NCBI GenBank assembly: GCA_964427425.1
Contig: CAYRUD010000014.1
Location: forward strand, 1-64,000
DNA: 64,000 nt
Direction of reading: 5' to 3'
Source of the DNA: CAYRUD01 sp964427425
GTDB lineage: Bacteria > Chlamydiota > Chlamydiia > Chlamydiales > FEN-1388
The notes below the pieces were generated by a model. That model had not been told where the DNA came from. It worked only from the letters and a program-made list of their open reading frames with translations, and searched no databases. Made by a program: the position numbers and the translations under genes. Position 1 is the first letter of the stretch; the number at the start of each line of letters is the position of its first letter. Of the stretch, positions 52,204-61,518 are shown piece by piece.

Positions 52204-53427
52204 ATGATAGCGAATAGTGAATTTCTTAGGTCGTTGTATTGCATGCCTTTTGCATGGAATCCAATTAATCTTATTGAGGGCGAAGGCAAATGGGTTTCTC
52301 ATGTTGCTCAGATCTCAGCGCTCGCTTCCCTGATCACTATTATTTTGTATGCTATAAAGCTGAAGTTTATTAAGTATGACGAAGTCTCAGCGATCAGTAT
52401 TCCGCAACAAGCTGATAATCAATCGCAAGTAGAGAATAAAGGCTTTCTTTTTAAGGTTCGAACTCTCCTCTCGTCTCCTATAGCATTTACTATTTTTACC
52501 TCTATTTATACTCCGCTTCTTACTCTTCTATGGTATGCCGCATCTATCGACTGCATAGACTCTGTGACTGATGGGCTTCTCTCTCATATGGTTGACATGC
52601 CCTACTCACTCCTTATTAAAATCGGAGCCGTAGTTGTTTCTGCATGGATGCTCTTTCGGTTAAAGAATGGCCTTATTCAACTGGTTGTTGAGAAGAAGAT
52701 CGTTCCATCTTCTAAGATCGATCCTCCTACTGCGCAGGCTCTGTCAAAAATCGCAACGATTGGCATTGTTTTTGTTGTCTTTGTGATTTTGCATGATGTG
52801 ACTGGAATGAGTATGACCACAGTGTTGGCTTTTGGTGGTGTGGGAGGTCTGGCACTTGCTTTCGCGTCACAGGATATTGTGGCGAATTTCTTCGGCGGAT
52901 TCATGGTTCATGTTACAAGACCATTTATCGTAGGAGAAGATGTTTTAGTGCCATCTGCTCAAATCGATGGCAAAATCGAAGAGCTTGGATGGTATCAGAC
53001 CGCAATTCGCTCAACAGATAAGACTTCTTTGTATGTTCCGAACTCGACGTTCACAAAAGCGGTAGTTATTAATAAGAGCCGAATGACACATCGCTTGATT
53101 AATGAGCCTCTCTATGTGCGTATTTCCCCAGATAGGCTTGTAGGATTACTCGAGGAGCTTCGTCAAAATGCAGCTCGCCATCAGGGGATCGACTCTCGTC
53201 AGGGAGTCAATATCTGGGTTTCAGCTTTCTATGGGCAGATAGTGAAAATCACGATCTTTTTATATGTTGGAACGACGAATTATGGTGAGTATTGCCGAAT
53301 TCGTGAAAAACTTTTTGTCTCGATTGCTGAGTCGGTTCATCGTCATGGTGGAATGCTCACCCCTCCTCCTGAGATGAATGATGCGTGGATGAGAGTTAAT
53401 TTTGATACTCAGTTCGAGCGCAAGTAG
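52204..53427 (+). CDS. MscS-family mechanosensitive channel
   Basis: 407 residues from ATG 52204 (an in-frame GTG lies two codons earlier). About five membrane segments are predicted, including extra N-terminal spans (ALASLITIILYAIKL; PIAFTIFTSIYTPLLTLLWY), so this is a larger YbdG/YnaI-like type rather than minimal MscS. The pore helix and beta domain are clear: TVLAFGGVGGLALAFASQ, DIVANFFGGFMVHVTRPFIV, GEDVLVPSAQIDGKIEELGW and VPNSTFTKAVVINKSRM. It opens under membrane tension and releases solutes after hypo-osmotic shock. A DedA gene follows after 80 bp. Confidence 0.92.
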   Translation: MIANSEFLRSLYCMPFAWNPINLIEGEGKWVSHVAQISALASLITIILYAIKLKFIKYDEVSAISIPQQADNQSQVENKGFLFKVRTLLSSPIAFTIFTSIYTPLLTLLWYAASIDCIDSVTDGLLSHMVDMPYSLLIKIGAVVVSAWMLFRLKNGLIQLVVEKKIVPSSKIDPPTAQALSKIATIGIVFVVFVILHDVTGMSMTTVLAFGGVGGLALAFASQDIVANFFGGFMVHVTRPFIVGEDVLVPSAQIDGKIEELGWYQTAIRSTDKTSLYVPNSTFTKAVVINKSRMTHRLINEPLYVRISPDRLVGLLEELRQNAARHQGIDSRQGVNIWVSAFYGQIVKITIFLYVGTTNYGEYCRIREKLFVSIAESVHRHGGMLTPPPEMNDAWMRVNFDTQFERK

Positions 53428-53507
53428 TTTTAAAAAAGATCCACGAAAAGGGTCGAATTGATGTATAATGGATCTTATTCGATCTTAAAGCGTAGGGTTG
53501 CTGCTTT

Positions 53508-54137
53508 ATGTTAGAGACACTAACTGATTGGCTTCTCATGTATAAGGACATTGCTCCCTATGCGGTCTTTTTTTTACTCCTTCTTACAGGGTGTAGTATT
53601 CCGATTAGTGAAGATGTCCTCGTCATAGCAAGTGGTGTGATCGCGGGTTCTGCTCTTCCAGAAAAAACATATCAACTTTTTTTAGCGGCTTTCTTAGGGT
53701 CTTTCTTCTCTGACGCGATTGCGTATTGGATGGGGAGATTTGTCGCAAAGCGAGCAAAGAAGAAGGGAAGTTGTTTTGGGGTTTCAGTCTCCCCAGAATT
53801 TACAAAGCAATTTGAGAGATACTTCGAGCGTTGGGGGCTTGTGACTCTTATTATCGGAAGACTCATACCATTCGGCTTTCGAAATGGAATTTTCATGACT
53901 GCTGGCGCAGGTCGAATGCATTTCGGAAAATTTATTATCAGCGATGGCATTAGCTGTCTTATTTTCTCTGCAATAGTCTTTTGGCTCTCATTTCATTCAG
54001 GCACTGGTGGGCAAGGCATTGAATCCTGGCTCTTCAGAATCGGACTTATCACGTTCTTTCTTGTTTCAAGCTCTATTTCTTTAATTGCTGTCCATAAATG
54101 GCGAGGAAGAAAAGGCATTGAAAACGCCGCTTCATAA
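53508..54137 (+). CDS. DedA-family membrane protein
   Basis: 209 residues with the VTT/SNARE-associated domain: GCSIPISEDVLVIASGVIAG, FLGSFFSDAIAYWMGRFVAK and the family's RFxPxxR region as IIGRLIPFGFRNGIFMTAGA. Four or five membrane spans. DedA proteins are thought to scramble or flip phospholipid or undecaprenyl-phosphate carriers. Directly upstream of the phospholipid gene pgsA, which fits a role in membrane lipid handling. Confidence 0.9.
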   Translation: MLETLTDWLLMYKDIAPYAVFFLLLLTGCSIPISEDVLVIASGVIAGSALPEKTYQLFLAAFLGSFFSDAIAYWMGRFVAKRAKKKGSCFGVSVSPEFTKQFERYFERWGLVTLIIGRLIPFGFRNGIFMTAGAGRMHFGKFIISDGISCLIFSAIVFWLSFHSGTGGQGIESWLFRIGLITFFLVSSSISLIAVHKWRGRKGIENAAS

Positions 54138-54162
54138 TACGGGAGAGAATTTCACTCTTCAA

Positions 54163-54699
54163 ATGACAGAATCACGCTCGGCTCTTTCAAGGACCTGGAA
54201 AAGGCAAGTCCCGAATATACTTACTTTCCTTCGTATCATCGGAGCGCTCTGGTTTCCTTTTATACAGGTGGGCTTCTCTCGATTGTTTTTGCTCATAGCT
54301 ATAGCTTTAACTGATTTTCTTGATGGGTTTTTTGCTCGGCGTTTTCATGCTACTTCGAAGCTTGGGACCATTCTCGATCCCGCAGCCGATAAGTTATTAG
54401 CCGCTTCATGCTGTTTGACGTTCTTCTTCGAAGGAAGTCTCTTGGGCTGGCAAATTGTGAGTCTTTTTACTCGAGAAATTGCTCTGTGTATCTTTGTCGT
54501 TATTTTAAAGTTTCAGAAGAAGTGGCAGCATTGGCAGATTCAATCATTTTGGATCGGTAAAATTATTACGACGTTGCAATTTCTCCTCTTCTTATTCGTG
54601 TCATATGGGATATCAATTCCGTATTGGTTCTATTATTCCATGGCCTTCTTGGGAGCTTTGTCATTATTCGAGCTCTTAAAGAGAGCTTCTCTTAAGTAA
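54163..54699 (+). CDS. pgsA: CDP-diacylglycerol--glycerol-3-phosphate phosphatidyltransferase
   Basis: 178 residues from ATG 54163; the frame extends upstream within dedA to a TTG but that seems unneeded. The CDP-alcohol phosphatidyltransferase signature is intact: TDFLDGFFARRF continuing to GTILDPAADKLLA (D-G-x2-A-R-x8-G-x3-D-x3-D). It makes phosphatidylglycerol phosphate, the committed step to PG and cardiolipin. Short spacing after dedA suggests co-transcription. The gene ends with the convergent transporter terminator region. Confidence 0.93.
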   Translation: MTESRSALSRTWKRQVPNILTFLRIIGALWFPFIQVGFSRLFLLIAIALTDFLDGFFARRFHATSKLGTILDPAADKLLAASCCLTFFFEGSLLGWQIVSLFTREIALCIFVVILKFQKKWQHWQIQSFWIGKIITTLQFLLFLFVSYGISIPYWFYYSMAFLGALSLFELLKRASLK

Positions 54700-54750
54700 C
54701 ACATTTTACTTCTCTCTCGCTTGTGATTTGTTATGCTCATTATAAAAGAG

Positions 54751-54789
54751 AAGACCTCTTTCACCTTATTGAGAGGGGAAAGAGGTCTT
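54751..54789. terminator. Terminator-like hairpin between pgsA and the transporters
   Basis: AAGACCTCTTTC (54751-54762) pairs with GAAAGAGGTCTT (54778-54789), a perfect 12-bp stem between convergent genes. It could serve both strands; the minus-strand side is followed by a T-rich stretch. Confidence 0.65.
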
Positions 54790-54811
54790 GGGGCAAGCTC
54801 ACGAAGTAAAA

Positions 54812-54834
54812 CTACTCTCTCATAAAGAGAGTAG
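54812..54834 (-). terminator. Terminator after the downstream nucleotide transporter
   Basis: CTACTCTCT and AGAGAGTAG form a perfect 9-bp stem with a 5-nt loop. On the minus strand it is followed by TTTTACTT. It lies 16 bp past the stop of the transporter gene. Confidence 0.8.
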
Positions 54835-54849
54835 CCTTTGGCATTTGTC

Positions 54850-56397
54850 TTACGCTGAAGTTGCGGTGTATTCGGCAGGATGCTCTTCTTCGTCTTTATG
54901 CTTGTAGAACGAGAATGCTTTTCCAAGGTCGATAACTGCAAAAATCCACAGAGCTATAACAGCTACGAGGATCACGGCAACATATGGGGCGCTGGCGCTG
55001 AGGGTTCCAAATATGAGAAGGAGCCCTTGGTGGATAACAGAACCGCCTGACTTACCCATTCTTGATCCGATACCGTCAATTGCAGCTTTTCCTTTGAGCT
55101 TTTGATCTGCTTCAAGAGGAATAAATGCCATTTCCTTTGTAGCATCAAAAACAGAATACTTCGCAGCTTTTGTAAAGCAGTTCTGCAAGGATCCTAAGAA
55201 TACTGCAAGAGCAAGCGGAGAAGTTCCCAAAAGTGCTGATACAATTGGAGAGATAGTTGCATCTGCAAAGAGGCAGCAGAAGAAGAGAATAGTTGTGACT
55301 AATAAGACTGTTGGAGTCAAAAGAGCCGTCTTCGTCCAGCCAAATTTACGGATAATCCCTGCCATGAGGATAGAAGCTGTCGTTGAGATAATTCCCATCG
55401 CGCTTGTTAAGTTGTTGATATAGATATTGTAATCATGTGGGGATGGATAGAGCTGACGAAGGCGATCTTTCCAGATAAGCTCGACTAAGTTAATCACCAA
55501 GTTGTAGGAGACCACCATTGCAGTAATGCAGAGAAGATATCTAGAGTTCATGATATAGAGGATGCTTTCTTTAAAGCTCATCTTCTTCTTGCCTTTCTTA
55601 GGCGCCCTTACTTCATCTGGAAGGTATTCTGGATCCGAAAGAACTTTTTTGTTCATCCATTGAAATGTGAGGATGACACCGAGACCTGAGATAAAGATCA
55701 GGCTAAGGAGTTTCATCAATGTTTGTTCCCAAGCGTCGGATCCGAAAGAGAGTGCCTCATCAAAGTTGCTATTGGAGAAGAAAACAGCTGCCTGGCCTGC
55801 GATAATCGCAGCGAGGTTTGATGCAATGCTCATGACGCTATAAAAGCGTGTCGCTTCCGAAAGCTTTGTAATCTCATTCGCGAATCCCCAGAAGAGCACT
55901 GTGAGTACCATGCTGCCCCAAAGCTCTGATATCACATAAAAGCCTGTCAAAGTCCAATTGCGGTACATGGCAATAAGACCCTTGAACCCAATTGGGAGGG
56001 TAGCATCTAAGAAATTTGCTGTTGCATGGGGATGTAGATGCTCTCTATTGGGGTAAATGAAAAATGCAAAGCAGAAGAAAAATGTGAGAAAGAATGAGAG
56101 AATAATTTGAAAAACTGCCTTGCGAGACAGGTGGTTTGAAAGGTACGAAAAGAGCATCGTAACAAGGACTGCGGCAGGAAGCATAACCCATACCTTAATG
56201 AATGGGATTACTTCAGCGCCTGAGTTCTTTGCAGTAATGACTAAGGCATCTTTGAGGTTTCGTAAAATACTGTAATTGAAACAAACCAAAAAGAGCATGA
56301 TCACCATCGGGATCAGCTTTTTAGCCTCTCGCGCATAGATAGGCCAGACATATGAACGTATCTTGCCAAACGTTTCTTCGCCTGCTTGCTGCATCAT
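54850..56397 (-). CDS. npt1: Nucleotide transporter of the ADP/ATP translocase (NTT) family, copy 1
   Basis: 515 residues, about 12 membrane spans, plastid/parasite-type NTT (Tlc) family, TC 2.A.12. Family blocks are easily seen: FGKIRSYVWPIYAREAKKLI, NYSILRNLKDALVITAKNSG, EVIPFIKVWVMLP, FWGFANEITKLSEATRFYSV and the conserved SVFDATKEMAFIPLEADQKL with KGKAAIDGIGSRMGKSGG. Such proteins let chlamydiae take ATP, other NTPs or NAD from the host. The exact exchange mode cannot be read from sequence, so the symbol is provisional. It is tandem with copy 2 (110 bp apart), indicating duplication. Confidence 0.92.
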   Translation of the reverse strand: MMQQAGEETFGKIRSYVWPIYAREAKKLIPMVIMLFLVCFNYSILRNLKDALVITAKNSGAEVIPFIKVWVMLPAAVLVTMLFSYLSNHLSRKAVFQIILSFFLTFFFCFAFFIYPNREHLHPHATANFLDATLPIGFKGLIAMYRNWTLTGFYVISELWGSMVLTVLFWGFANEITKLSEATRFYSVMSIASNLAAIIAGQAAVFFSNSNFDEALSFGSDAWEQTLMKLLSLIFISGLGVILTFQWMNKKVLSDPEYLPDEVRAPKKGKKKMSFKESILYIMNSRYLLCITAMVVSYNLVINLVELIWKDRLRQLYPSPHDYNIYINNLTSAMGIISTTASILMAGIIRKFGWTKTALLTPTVLLVTTILFFCCLFADATISPIVSALLGTSPLALAVFLGSLQNCFTKAAKYSVFDATKEMAFIPLEADQKLKGKAAIDGIGSRMGKSGGSVIHQGLLLIFGTLSASAPYVAVILVAVIALWIFAVIDLGKAFSFYKHKDEEEHPAEYTATSA

Positions 56398-56452
56398 ATC
56401 CTCAAGTTTAAAACACAGAATTTAACAATAAATGTGATTCATCAATACATAT

Positions 56453-56476
56453 TGTTCCTTATAAAAATAAGGAACA
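56453..56476. terminator. Hairpin between the two nucleotide transporters
   Basis: TGTTCCTTAT and ATAAGGAACA form a perfect 10-bp stem around AAAA. No T-run follows on the minus strand, so it may be an RNA-processing or attenuating structure within the transporter pair. Confidence 0.6.
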
Positions 56477-56507
56477 TCATTGTTTCGAAAAGGATGTATT
56501 CTTAATT

Positions 56508-58112
56508 TTAAGTCGCATTTGTCATAAGGGCATTTCTTTCTGTCAGTGGCTTTTGTTCCTCTTGTTTGATATCACCCTCTGTTCGCGTCTTCATAGCAAA
56601 TTGCTTGCCGAGATTCCGTACGGCGAGCATCCAAATTCCGATAATAGTGAACAATATAACCGCAACATACGGTGCTGATGCAGATATTGTCGTGCAAAAT
56701 AAAAGTAGGGCTTGATAGATGACGGAGCCGCCTGATTTTCCAAGGCGTTGGCACACTCCATCAACCGCAGCTTTTCCTTTAATCTTCTCTTCTCGAGAAA
56801 GAGGGATAAATGCCATTTCTTTGGTTGCGTCAAAAACTGTATATTTAGCGGCTCGCGAGCAGCAGTTCTGAAGTGTCCCGAAGAAGACGACAAGAGCTAG
56901 TGGTGAAAGACCAAAGAGGATAGATTCGACGACTATTGGGGAATCTTTCAAGAAGAAGAATCCAAAGAATCCTATACTCGTGACAAACAAAATTGCTGGT
57001 GTGATCATTGCAGTCTTTGTCCATCCGAAGAATCGGAGTGAGTTACTAGAGACAAAGAGGGCGACAAGTGTTGCCATAATGCCAATGATTATTGTCACTT
57101 CGTTCATAAATATATTGTATGATCGAGGGTCTGGATAAAGCTCTCTTACTTCATGTTTCCAAAGAACTTCAACTAAATTAATTACAATGTTGTATGCAAC
57201 AACAATCGTGACTAAAGAGAGCATATATGTAGAGCTCATCAGATAGCGGAAGTTTTCGCGCATAGAGAGCTTGAGCTTCTTTTGGCTATTTTTCTGTCTT
57301 GCTGCATCATCTGCCGAGAGCTCTGGATGCTTTTCGAGTGTCTTATTTAACCATCTAAAGGCGAATATGGCGCCAAATCCTGCGACAAGCACCATAGAGA
57401 CGAGCCATACAAGGCTTGCCTGCCATGAATCTTCAAGGGCCACCCCGTTTCCTGATTTGCCAGAAGTTAAGTCTCCCAGCTGGATTGCTAAGATAGAGAG
57501 TTGGCCTGCAGCGATGCCGGAAAAATTAGTTCCTATACCAAAAAGCCCATAGAAGCGACGAGCCTCCTCTAATTTGGTCACTTGATTCGCAAATCCCCAA
57601 AAGAGAAGAAAGAGGACGATGTTCCCCCAGAGTTCCGACATGACATAGAATAGGGTAAAGCTCCAGTATCGGATCATTGAGATAAAGCCCTTAAATCCTT
57701 TAGGCAATACCTCGCCGAGTCTATCTGCAAATGAGTGAAGATGGAATGTCTCTCGATTAGGGTAGAGATAGAAGGCAAAAATGCCAAAGAAGAGAAGGAA
57801 TAAAGAGAGCATGACATAAAAGACAGTCTCTTTATCGAATCGATTCGACAGCCTCAAATAGATCCAAGTGAGGAGAACCGAGGTAGGGAACATAACCCAT
57901 ACTTTTATAAAAGGGATAACTTCTGCTCCGGAATTCTTGGCTGTGACGACAAGTGTATCTTTCATGCAGCGAAGAACGTTATAATCAAAGGAGAGGAGGA
58001 AGAAGATGAGGAGCATTGGGACAAGTTTTTTTAGCTCGTGCCTGTGAACCGGCCAGAAAAAGGCTCGCAGTCTGCTAAAGGATTGATGTGAGATCGTCTC
58101 CTTATGCGGCAT
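56508..58112 (-). CDS. npt2: Nucleotide transporter of the ADP/ATP translocase (NTT) family, copy 2
   Basis: 534 residues, paralogue of copy 1. It has RLRAFFWPVHRHELKKLVPM, NVLRCMKDTLVVTAKNSG, EVIPFIKVWVMFP, FWGFANQVTKLEEARRFYGL, TVFDATKEMAFIPLSREEKI and KGKAAVDGVCQRLGKSGG. The C-terminal tail is longer and polar (KTRTEGDIKQEEQKP). The blocks are as well conserved as in copy 1, so both should be functional, perhaps with different substrates (ATP/ADP exchange versus net nucleotide import), as in other chlamydiae. The symbol is provisional. Confidence 0.92.
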   Translation of the reverse strand: MPHKETISHQSFSRLRAFFWPVHRHELKKLVPMLLIFFLLSFDYNVLRCMKDTLVVTAKNSGAEVIPFIKVWVMFPTSVLLTWIYLRLSNRFDKETVFYVMLSLFLLFFGIFAFYLYPNRETFHLHSFADRLGEVLPKGFKGFISMIRYWSFTLFYVMSELWGNIVLFLLFWGFANQVTKLEEARRFYGLFGIGTNFSGIAAGQLSILAIQLGDLTSGKSGNGVALEDSWQASLVWLVSMVLVAGFGAIFAFRWLNKTLEKHPELSADDAARQKNSQKKLKLSMRENFRYLMSSTYMLSLVTIVVAYNIVINLVEVLWKHEVRELYPDPRSYNIFMNEVTIIIGIMATLVALFVSSNSLRFFGWTKTAMITPAILFVTSIGFFGFFFLKDSPIVVESILFGLSPLALVVFFGTLQNCCSRAAKYTVFDATKEMAFIPLSREEKIKGKAAVDGVCQRLGKSGGSVIYQALLLFCTTISASAPYVAVILFTIIGIWMLAVRNLGKQFAMKTRTEGDIKQEEQKPLTERNALMTNAT

Positions 58113-58620
58113 ACTTGTTGGATTCCTTCATATAAGTAAGAGTAAAAGTCATCTCCTTTATGCCTTCGAAACATGGATAAGAGTGCTTTGAAGGATAAAG
58201 AACTGGTGGTGCTGTTATCTCATGAGAAGAGACATTGCTTTCATCGCTTCTTGATGAAGCAAGTGAAATAAGATAAGGATTCTTTTGAAATCTGCGGGTG
58301 TTATGATAAGGATTGCCTGGGAGCATTTCAGCCATATCAAAAATGGCTACTATACTCTTGGCGAGAGATTCCGTTTCGCATATGCCAGTTTGATTTTTCA
58401 AAAACTGGTTTTGCGATTCGGATTTTAAAAGACTGTTTGACAAGTGTCTCATGGCCTTCTATGCCAAAAAGTTCGGCAATTATTATATCCAAACTCTTAG
58501 TTAAAAGCAAACCTTTGCCAGTTATTTTGATTGAGACATACCTTGAAATGCTATTGATTTTCAATAGAAAGGGCAAGAGTTTGTCTTTTTATGATATGCC
58601 TCTTGCCTCTCATAGATGAT
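58113..58620 (-). pseudogene. Possible frameshifted gene remnant between pgk and the transporters
   Basis: Two overlapping minus-strand frames differ by +1: 58576-58337 (79 aa, containing SLDIIIAELFGIEGHETLVK) and 58452-58102 (116 aa, containing KSIVAIFDMAEMLPGNPYHN). Both read like genuine protein and together would span the 508-bp gap. They lack good starts (TTG; none with a clear ribosome binding site). The second ends 11 bases inside the transporter. This could be one broken gene with a frameshift near 58370, or chance. I recognise no family. Confidence 0.35.
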
Positions 58621-59832
58621 TTATTCTTCAAGTGCTTGAAGGCCAGGAAGTTGTCCTTGCTCTATGAACTCAAGAGAAGCTCCCCCTCCCGTTGAGACAT
58701 GAGAGATTGATTCCTGTAGATTGGACTTTTCAAGAGCGCTGACTGAGTCTCCACCACCTACAATAGTGTAGCATTTTCCTTTAAGTTCTGCGATGAGCTG
58801 AGCTATTGCATTTGTTCCTTTGTTAAATGGCTCAACTTCAAATACTCCAACAGGACCATTCCAAAAGATCGTTTTTGATTTTCGTATGTATGGCGCCCAT
58901 GACGTAATTGTCTCAGGTCCAATATCGACTCCCTCAAAATTGTCAGGTATACCCTTTTCTCCCAGCTTAAGCGATACGATGGAGGAAGGCGATGATGGCT
59001 CTATCTTTTGAGTAACAACAACATCAATCGGAAGAAGGAGTAAGACTCCTTTTTCTTTCGCTAATTTTTCTATAGCTTGGGCTTCTCCCACCATATCATC
59101 TTCAACAAGCGATTTGCCGATTAAGACTCCACGAGCTTTCATAAATGTATAACTCATAGCGCCACCTATGAGAAGCGTATCGACCTTACTAAGTAGTGAT
59201 TTCAAGACACCTAACTTACTTGAGACTTTTGCTCCTCCAATAATAGCTGTAAAAGGACGCTCAGGAGTCGTAAGATGTGAGCCTAAAGCTTCGATCTCTT
59301 TCATCATGAGGAAGCCGCAGGCTCTATTCAGAGGAAAGAACTTGGCTATAACCGCTGTCGAGGCATGTGCTCGGTGAGCGGTTCCAAATGCATCATTGAC
59401 GTATGCATCTCCTAAACGGGCCAATTTCTCTACAAAACTTGGATCAAGCTTCGGTTTTTCCTCAGCTGGATAAAAGCGGATGTTTTCGAGGAGGATCACA
59501 CTTCCGGGGTCTGAATTCTTTATCTCTTTTTCGATTTCATCGCCGATGCAATCTGAAAGGAAAATCACTTTTCTATTCAGAAGTGATGAGAGTCTATCTG
59601 CTATTGGTTTTAATGTAAGAGAGGGAGTCTTTCCTTCAGGACGCCCTAGATGGCTTATAAGAATGGTCTTATCAGCTCCATTATCTATGAGATATTTGAT
59701 TGTCGGGATTGCAGCTTTAATTCGTGTATCATCGGAAATGGATCCTTTTTCCATAGGAACATTGAAATCTACCCGAACAAGGACTTTCTTTCCTTTTACA
59801 TTGAGCTCAGTAATGGGTCTTATTTTTCCCAT
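58621..59832 (-). CDS. pgk: Phosphoglycerate kinase
   Basis: 403 residues. The N-terminal VRVDFNVPMEKGSISDDTRI (family K/R-VDFNVP), SHLGRPEGK, RAHASTAVIAKF, the GGAKVSSKLGVLKSLL block, WNGPVGVFEV, and the nucleotide-binding GGGDSVSALEKS and STGGGASLEFIE are all present. It makes ATP from 1,3-bisphosphoglycerate. Length normal, no fusion with triosephosphate isomerase. Stop is 508 bp from the transporter gene. Confidence 0.98.
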   Translation of the reverse strand: MGKIRPITELNVKGKKVLVRVDFNVPMEKGSISDDTRIKAAIPTIKYLIDNGADKTILISHLGRPEGKTPSLTLKPIADRLSSLLNRKVIFLSDCIGDEIEKEIKNSDPGSVILLENIRFYPAEEKPKLDPSFVEKLARLGDAYVNDAFGTAHRAHASTAVIAKFFPLNRACGFLMMKEIEALGSHLTTPERPFTAIIGGAKVSSKLGVLKSLLSKVDTLLIGGAMSYTFMKARGVLIGKSLVEDDMVGEAQAIEKLAKEKGVLLLLPIDVVVTQKIEPSSPSSIVSLKLGEKGIPDNFEGVDIGPETITSWAPYIRKSKTIFWNGPVGVFEVEPFNKGTNAIAQLIAELKGKCYTIVGGGDSVSALEKSNLQESISHVSTGGGASLEFIEQGQLPGLQALEE

Positions 59833-60003
59833 AGGTCATGCTTCTCCCTTAGAGGACGAATTGATAAAATAGAAGGTAATCTTTTGAGATACACGATTGT
59901 CGTCTTTTTTCGAAGCAAGGAGTAATCAGGCAATAAAAGAGTAAGAAGAGATAAAGCTGCACCAAGTGAGCGCGTTTTACCTCTTCTTAGTAGAATGAAG
60001 AAA

Positions 60004-60753
60004 TTACAAGTTGGAGAATGGATTAGAGCTTTGTGTGAAAGTTCCTCCTCGTTTTCTCCTTTGCAACTCATGCTTCAAAGAAAAGGAAAGATCTTGATCA
60101 AACTGCTGTCTTGAGGCCCACATGAGATAGTCTAATGGAAGATCTTTGATCAGCCTTCCTCTATGTTTTCCAAGTGGCATGGTTTTCATGAGAATTGGTT
60201 TTGAGAGCGCTTTATCAATTTCTTCCAATGTTTTGAAGTTAGTAATAAGTCGCTGGAAGACTTGAATATTAACTAAGACATCTCCTTTTGCTCTATGAGC
60301 TCCTTCAGCTTCAATATTGAAGTGTTGTCTTAAATTCTCTAAGGAATTTGAGGGGCTTTCACCATAAAGTCGAGCTAAGCGGACTGTATCGATAATTTTA
60401 TTATACTGGATAGAGGTAGGAAGATTTGCTCTTTCAGCCTCCTTTCGTAAGATATCAACATCAAAGCCGACGCTATGACCTACAATAACTCTTTTTCCGA
60501 TGTGCTTGAAGAGTTGAGGAAGGATTTGATCTATCGTTGGAGCCGAAGAGACCATCTCGTTTGTGATATTATGTATCGCGATAGATGCCTCAGGAATCTC
60601 TTTTCCAGGATTAATAAGGGTTTCAAATTCATCGATAATGTTGTCTAAAGTAAAGACAACACACGCGACTTCTATGACTCTGTCTTGTTCTGGATCGAGT
60701 CCTGTTGATTCAACATCAACACATACAAATTCATGCTGGTTCAATTTAGTCAT
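60004..60753 (-). CDS. dnaQ: DnaQ-like 3'-5' exonuclease with DUF3820-like C-terminus
   Basis: 249 residues. The exonuclease domain has ExoI FVCVDVESTGLDPEQDRVIE (DxE), ExoII VGHSVGFDVDILRKEA and ExoIII HRAKGDVLVNI, the DEDDh set, so it should be catalytic. Residues about 195-235 (MPLGKHRGRLIKDLPLDYLMW) form a short DUF3820-like tail, common in solo epsilon-type exonucleases. It could proofread for PolIII or work in repair. Chlamydiae have more than one dnaQ. It lies between engB (14 bp) and pgk. Confidence 0.9.
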   Translation of the reverse strand: MTKLNQHEFVCVDVESTGLDPEQDRVIEVACVVFTLDNIIDEFETLINPGKEIPEASIAIHNITNEMVSSAPTIDQILPQLFKHIGKRVIVGHSVGFDVDILRKEAERANLPTSIQYNKIIDTVRLARLYGESPSNSLENLRQHFNIEAEGAHRAKGDVLVNIQVFQRLITNFKTLEEIDKALSKPILMKTMPLGKHRGRLIKDLPLDYLMWASRQQFDQDLSFSLKHELQRRKRGGTFTQSSNPFSNL

Positions 60754-60767
60754 CTCTTAAGAGCTCA

Positions 60768-61481
60768 TTAGATCATTTTGGAATATGTTGAGATAAGTGC
60801 ATCTCTCAGTGCGCCGATACCAATCCCTGTCGAAGAGGAGACAAAATAAGGCCTGATGATGAGGGATCGGAGGGCTGGGATGCTTTTTTGTAGAGAAGAG
60901 ATGGCGTTGAGCATCGCTCTTTCGCAATTTTTTCTCTCTGTGGTTGATAACTTATCTGTTTTTGTAAGAACGATGTCAATATGGGTGACTCCATGTTCTG
61001 CGGCAAGCTCCAAGATGGAGATTTCGTCCTCGGTAAGCTCTCTTCTAGAATCCATCACAAGGATGATTCCTCGTAAGTGAGGTCTTTTGGCCACATAAAG
61101 TGGGATAACTGCACTCCATTCTATTCGTTCGTCTTTACTGACTTGTGCGTAGCCATACCCAGGTAAATCCATGAGAGAAAGCCACGAATTAATAACGAAG
61201 AGGTTGTGAGTTTTTGTTTTTCCTGGTGTTTTCGAGCTCTTTGCAAGCTGCTTTATCCCGGAGAGAGCGTTAATAAGGGATGACTTTCCTGCATTAGATC
61301 TTCCGATAAGTGCGATCTCAACAAGCGGCTTTCCAGACCTGTCTTTAGGCTCAGGGATCTGATCAACATGTGTAAATGAGCCTAAGAACGATGGATTGAT
61401 CCATCGATAAAGATCCGATGATTTACGTGAGTTCTCATCATTTTGTTTCTTATTCAGTGTTCTTTCAACTCTATCAATCAT
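60768..61481 (-). CDS. engB: EngB/YsxC ribosome-biogenesis GTPase
   Basis: 237 residues. G1 is IGRSNAGKSSLINALSG, G2 is the TPGKTKTHNLF region, G3 is DLPGYGYAQVSKDE, G4 is TKTDKLS. EngB helps assemble the 50S subunit. The N-terminal 30 residues (up to RWINPSFLGSF) are a somewhat long lead-in. It is 37 bp after the CPT-like gene and 14 bp before the exonuclease gene on the minus strand. Confidence 0.95.
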   Translation of the reverse strand: MIDRVERTLNKKQNDENSRKSSDLYRWINPSFLGSFTHVDQIPEPKDRSGKPLVEIALIGRSNAGKSSLINALSGIKQLAKSSKTPGKTKTHNLFVINSWLSLMDLPGYGYAQVSKDERIEWSAVIPLYVAKRPHLRGIILVMDSRRELTEDEISILELAAEHGVTHIDIVLTKTDKLSTTERKNCERAMLNAISSLQKSIPALRSLIIRPYFVSSSTGIGIGALRDALISTYSKMI

Positions 61482-61518
61482 CGTAATTATTTCTCGCTTG
61501 TCTTGAACAAAAACTTTC

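Noticed and set aside
51948..52217. 89-aa plus-strand ORF just before the MscS gene
   Set aside because: Its ATG is 3 bp from the divergent sohB start, leaving no room for a ribosome binding site, and its end overlaps the channel start.
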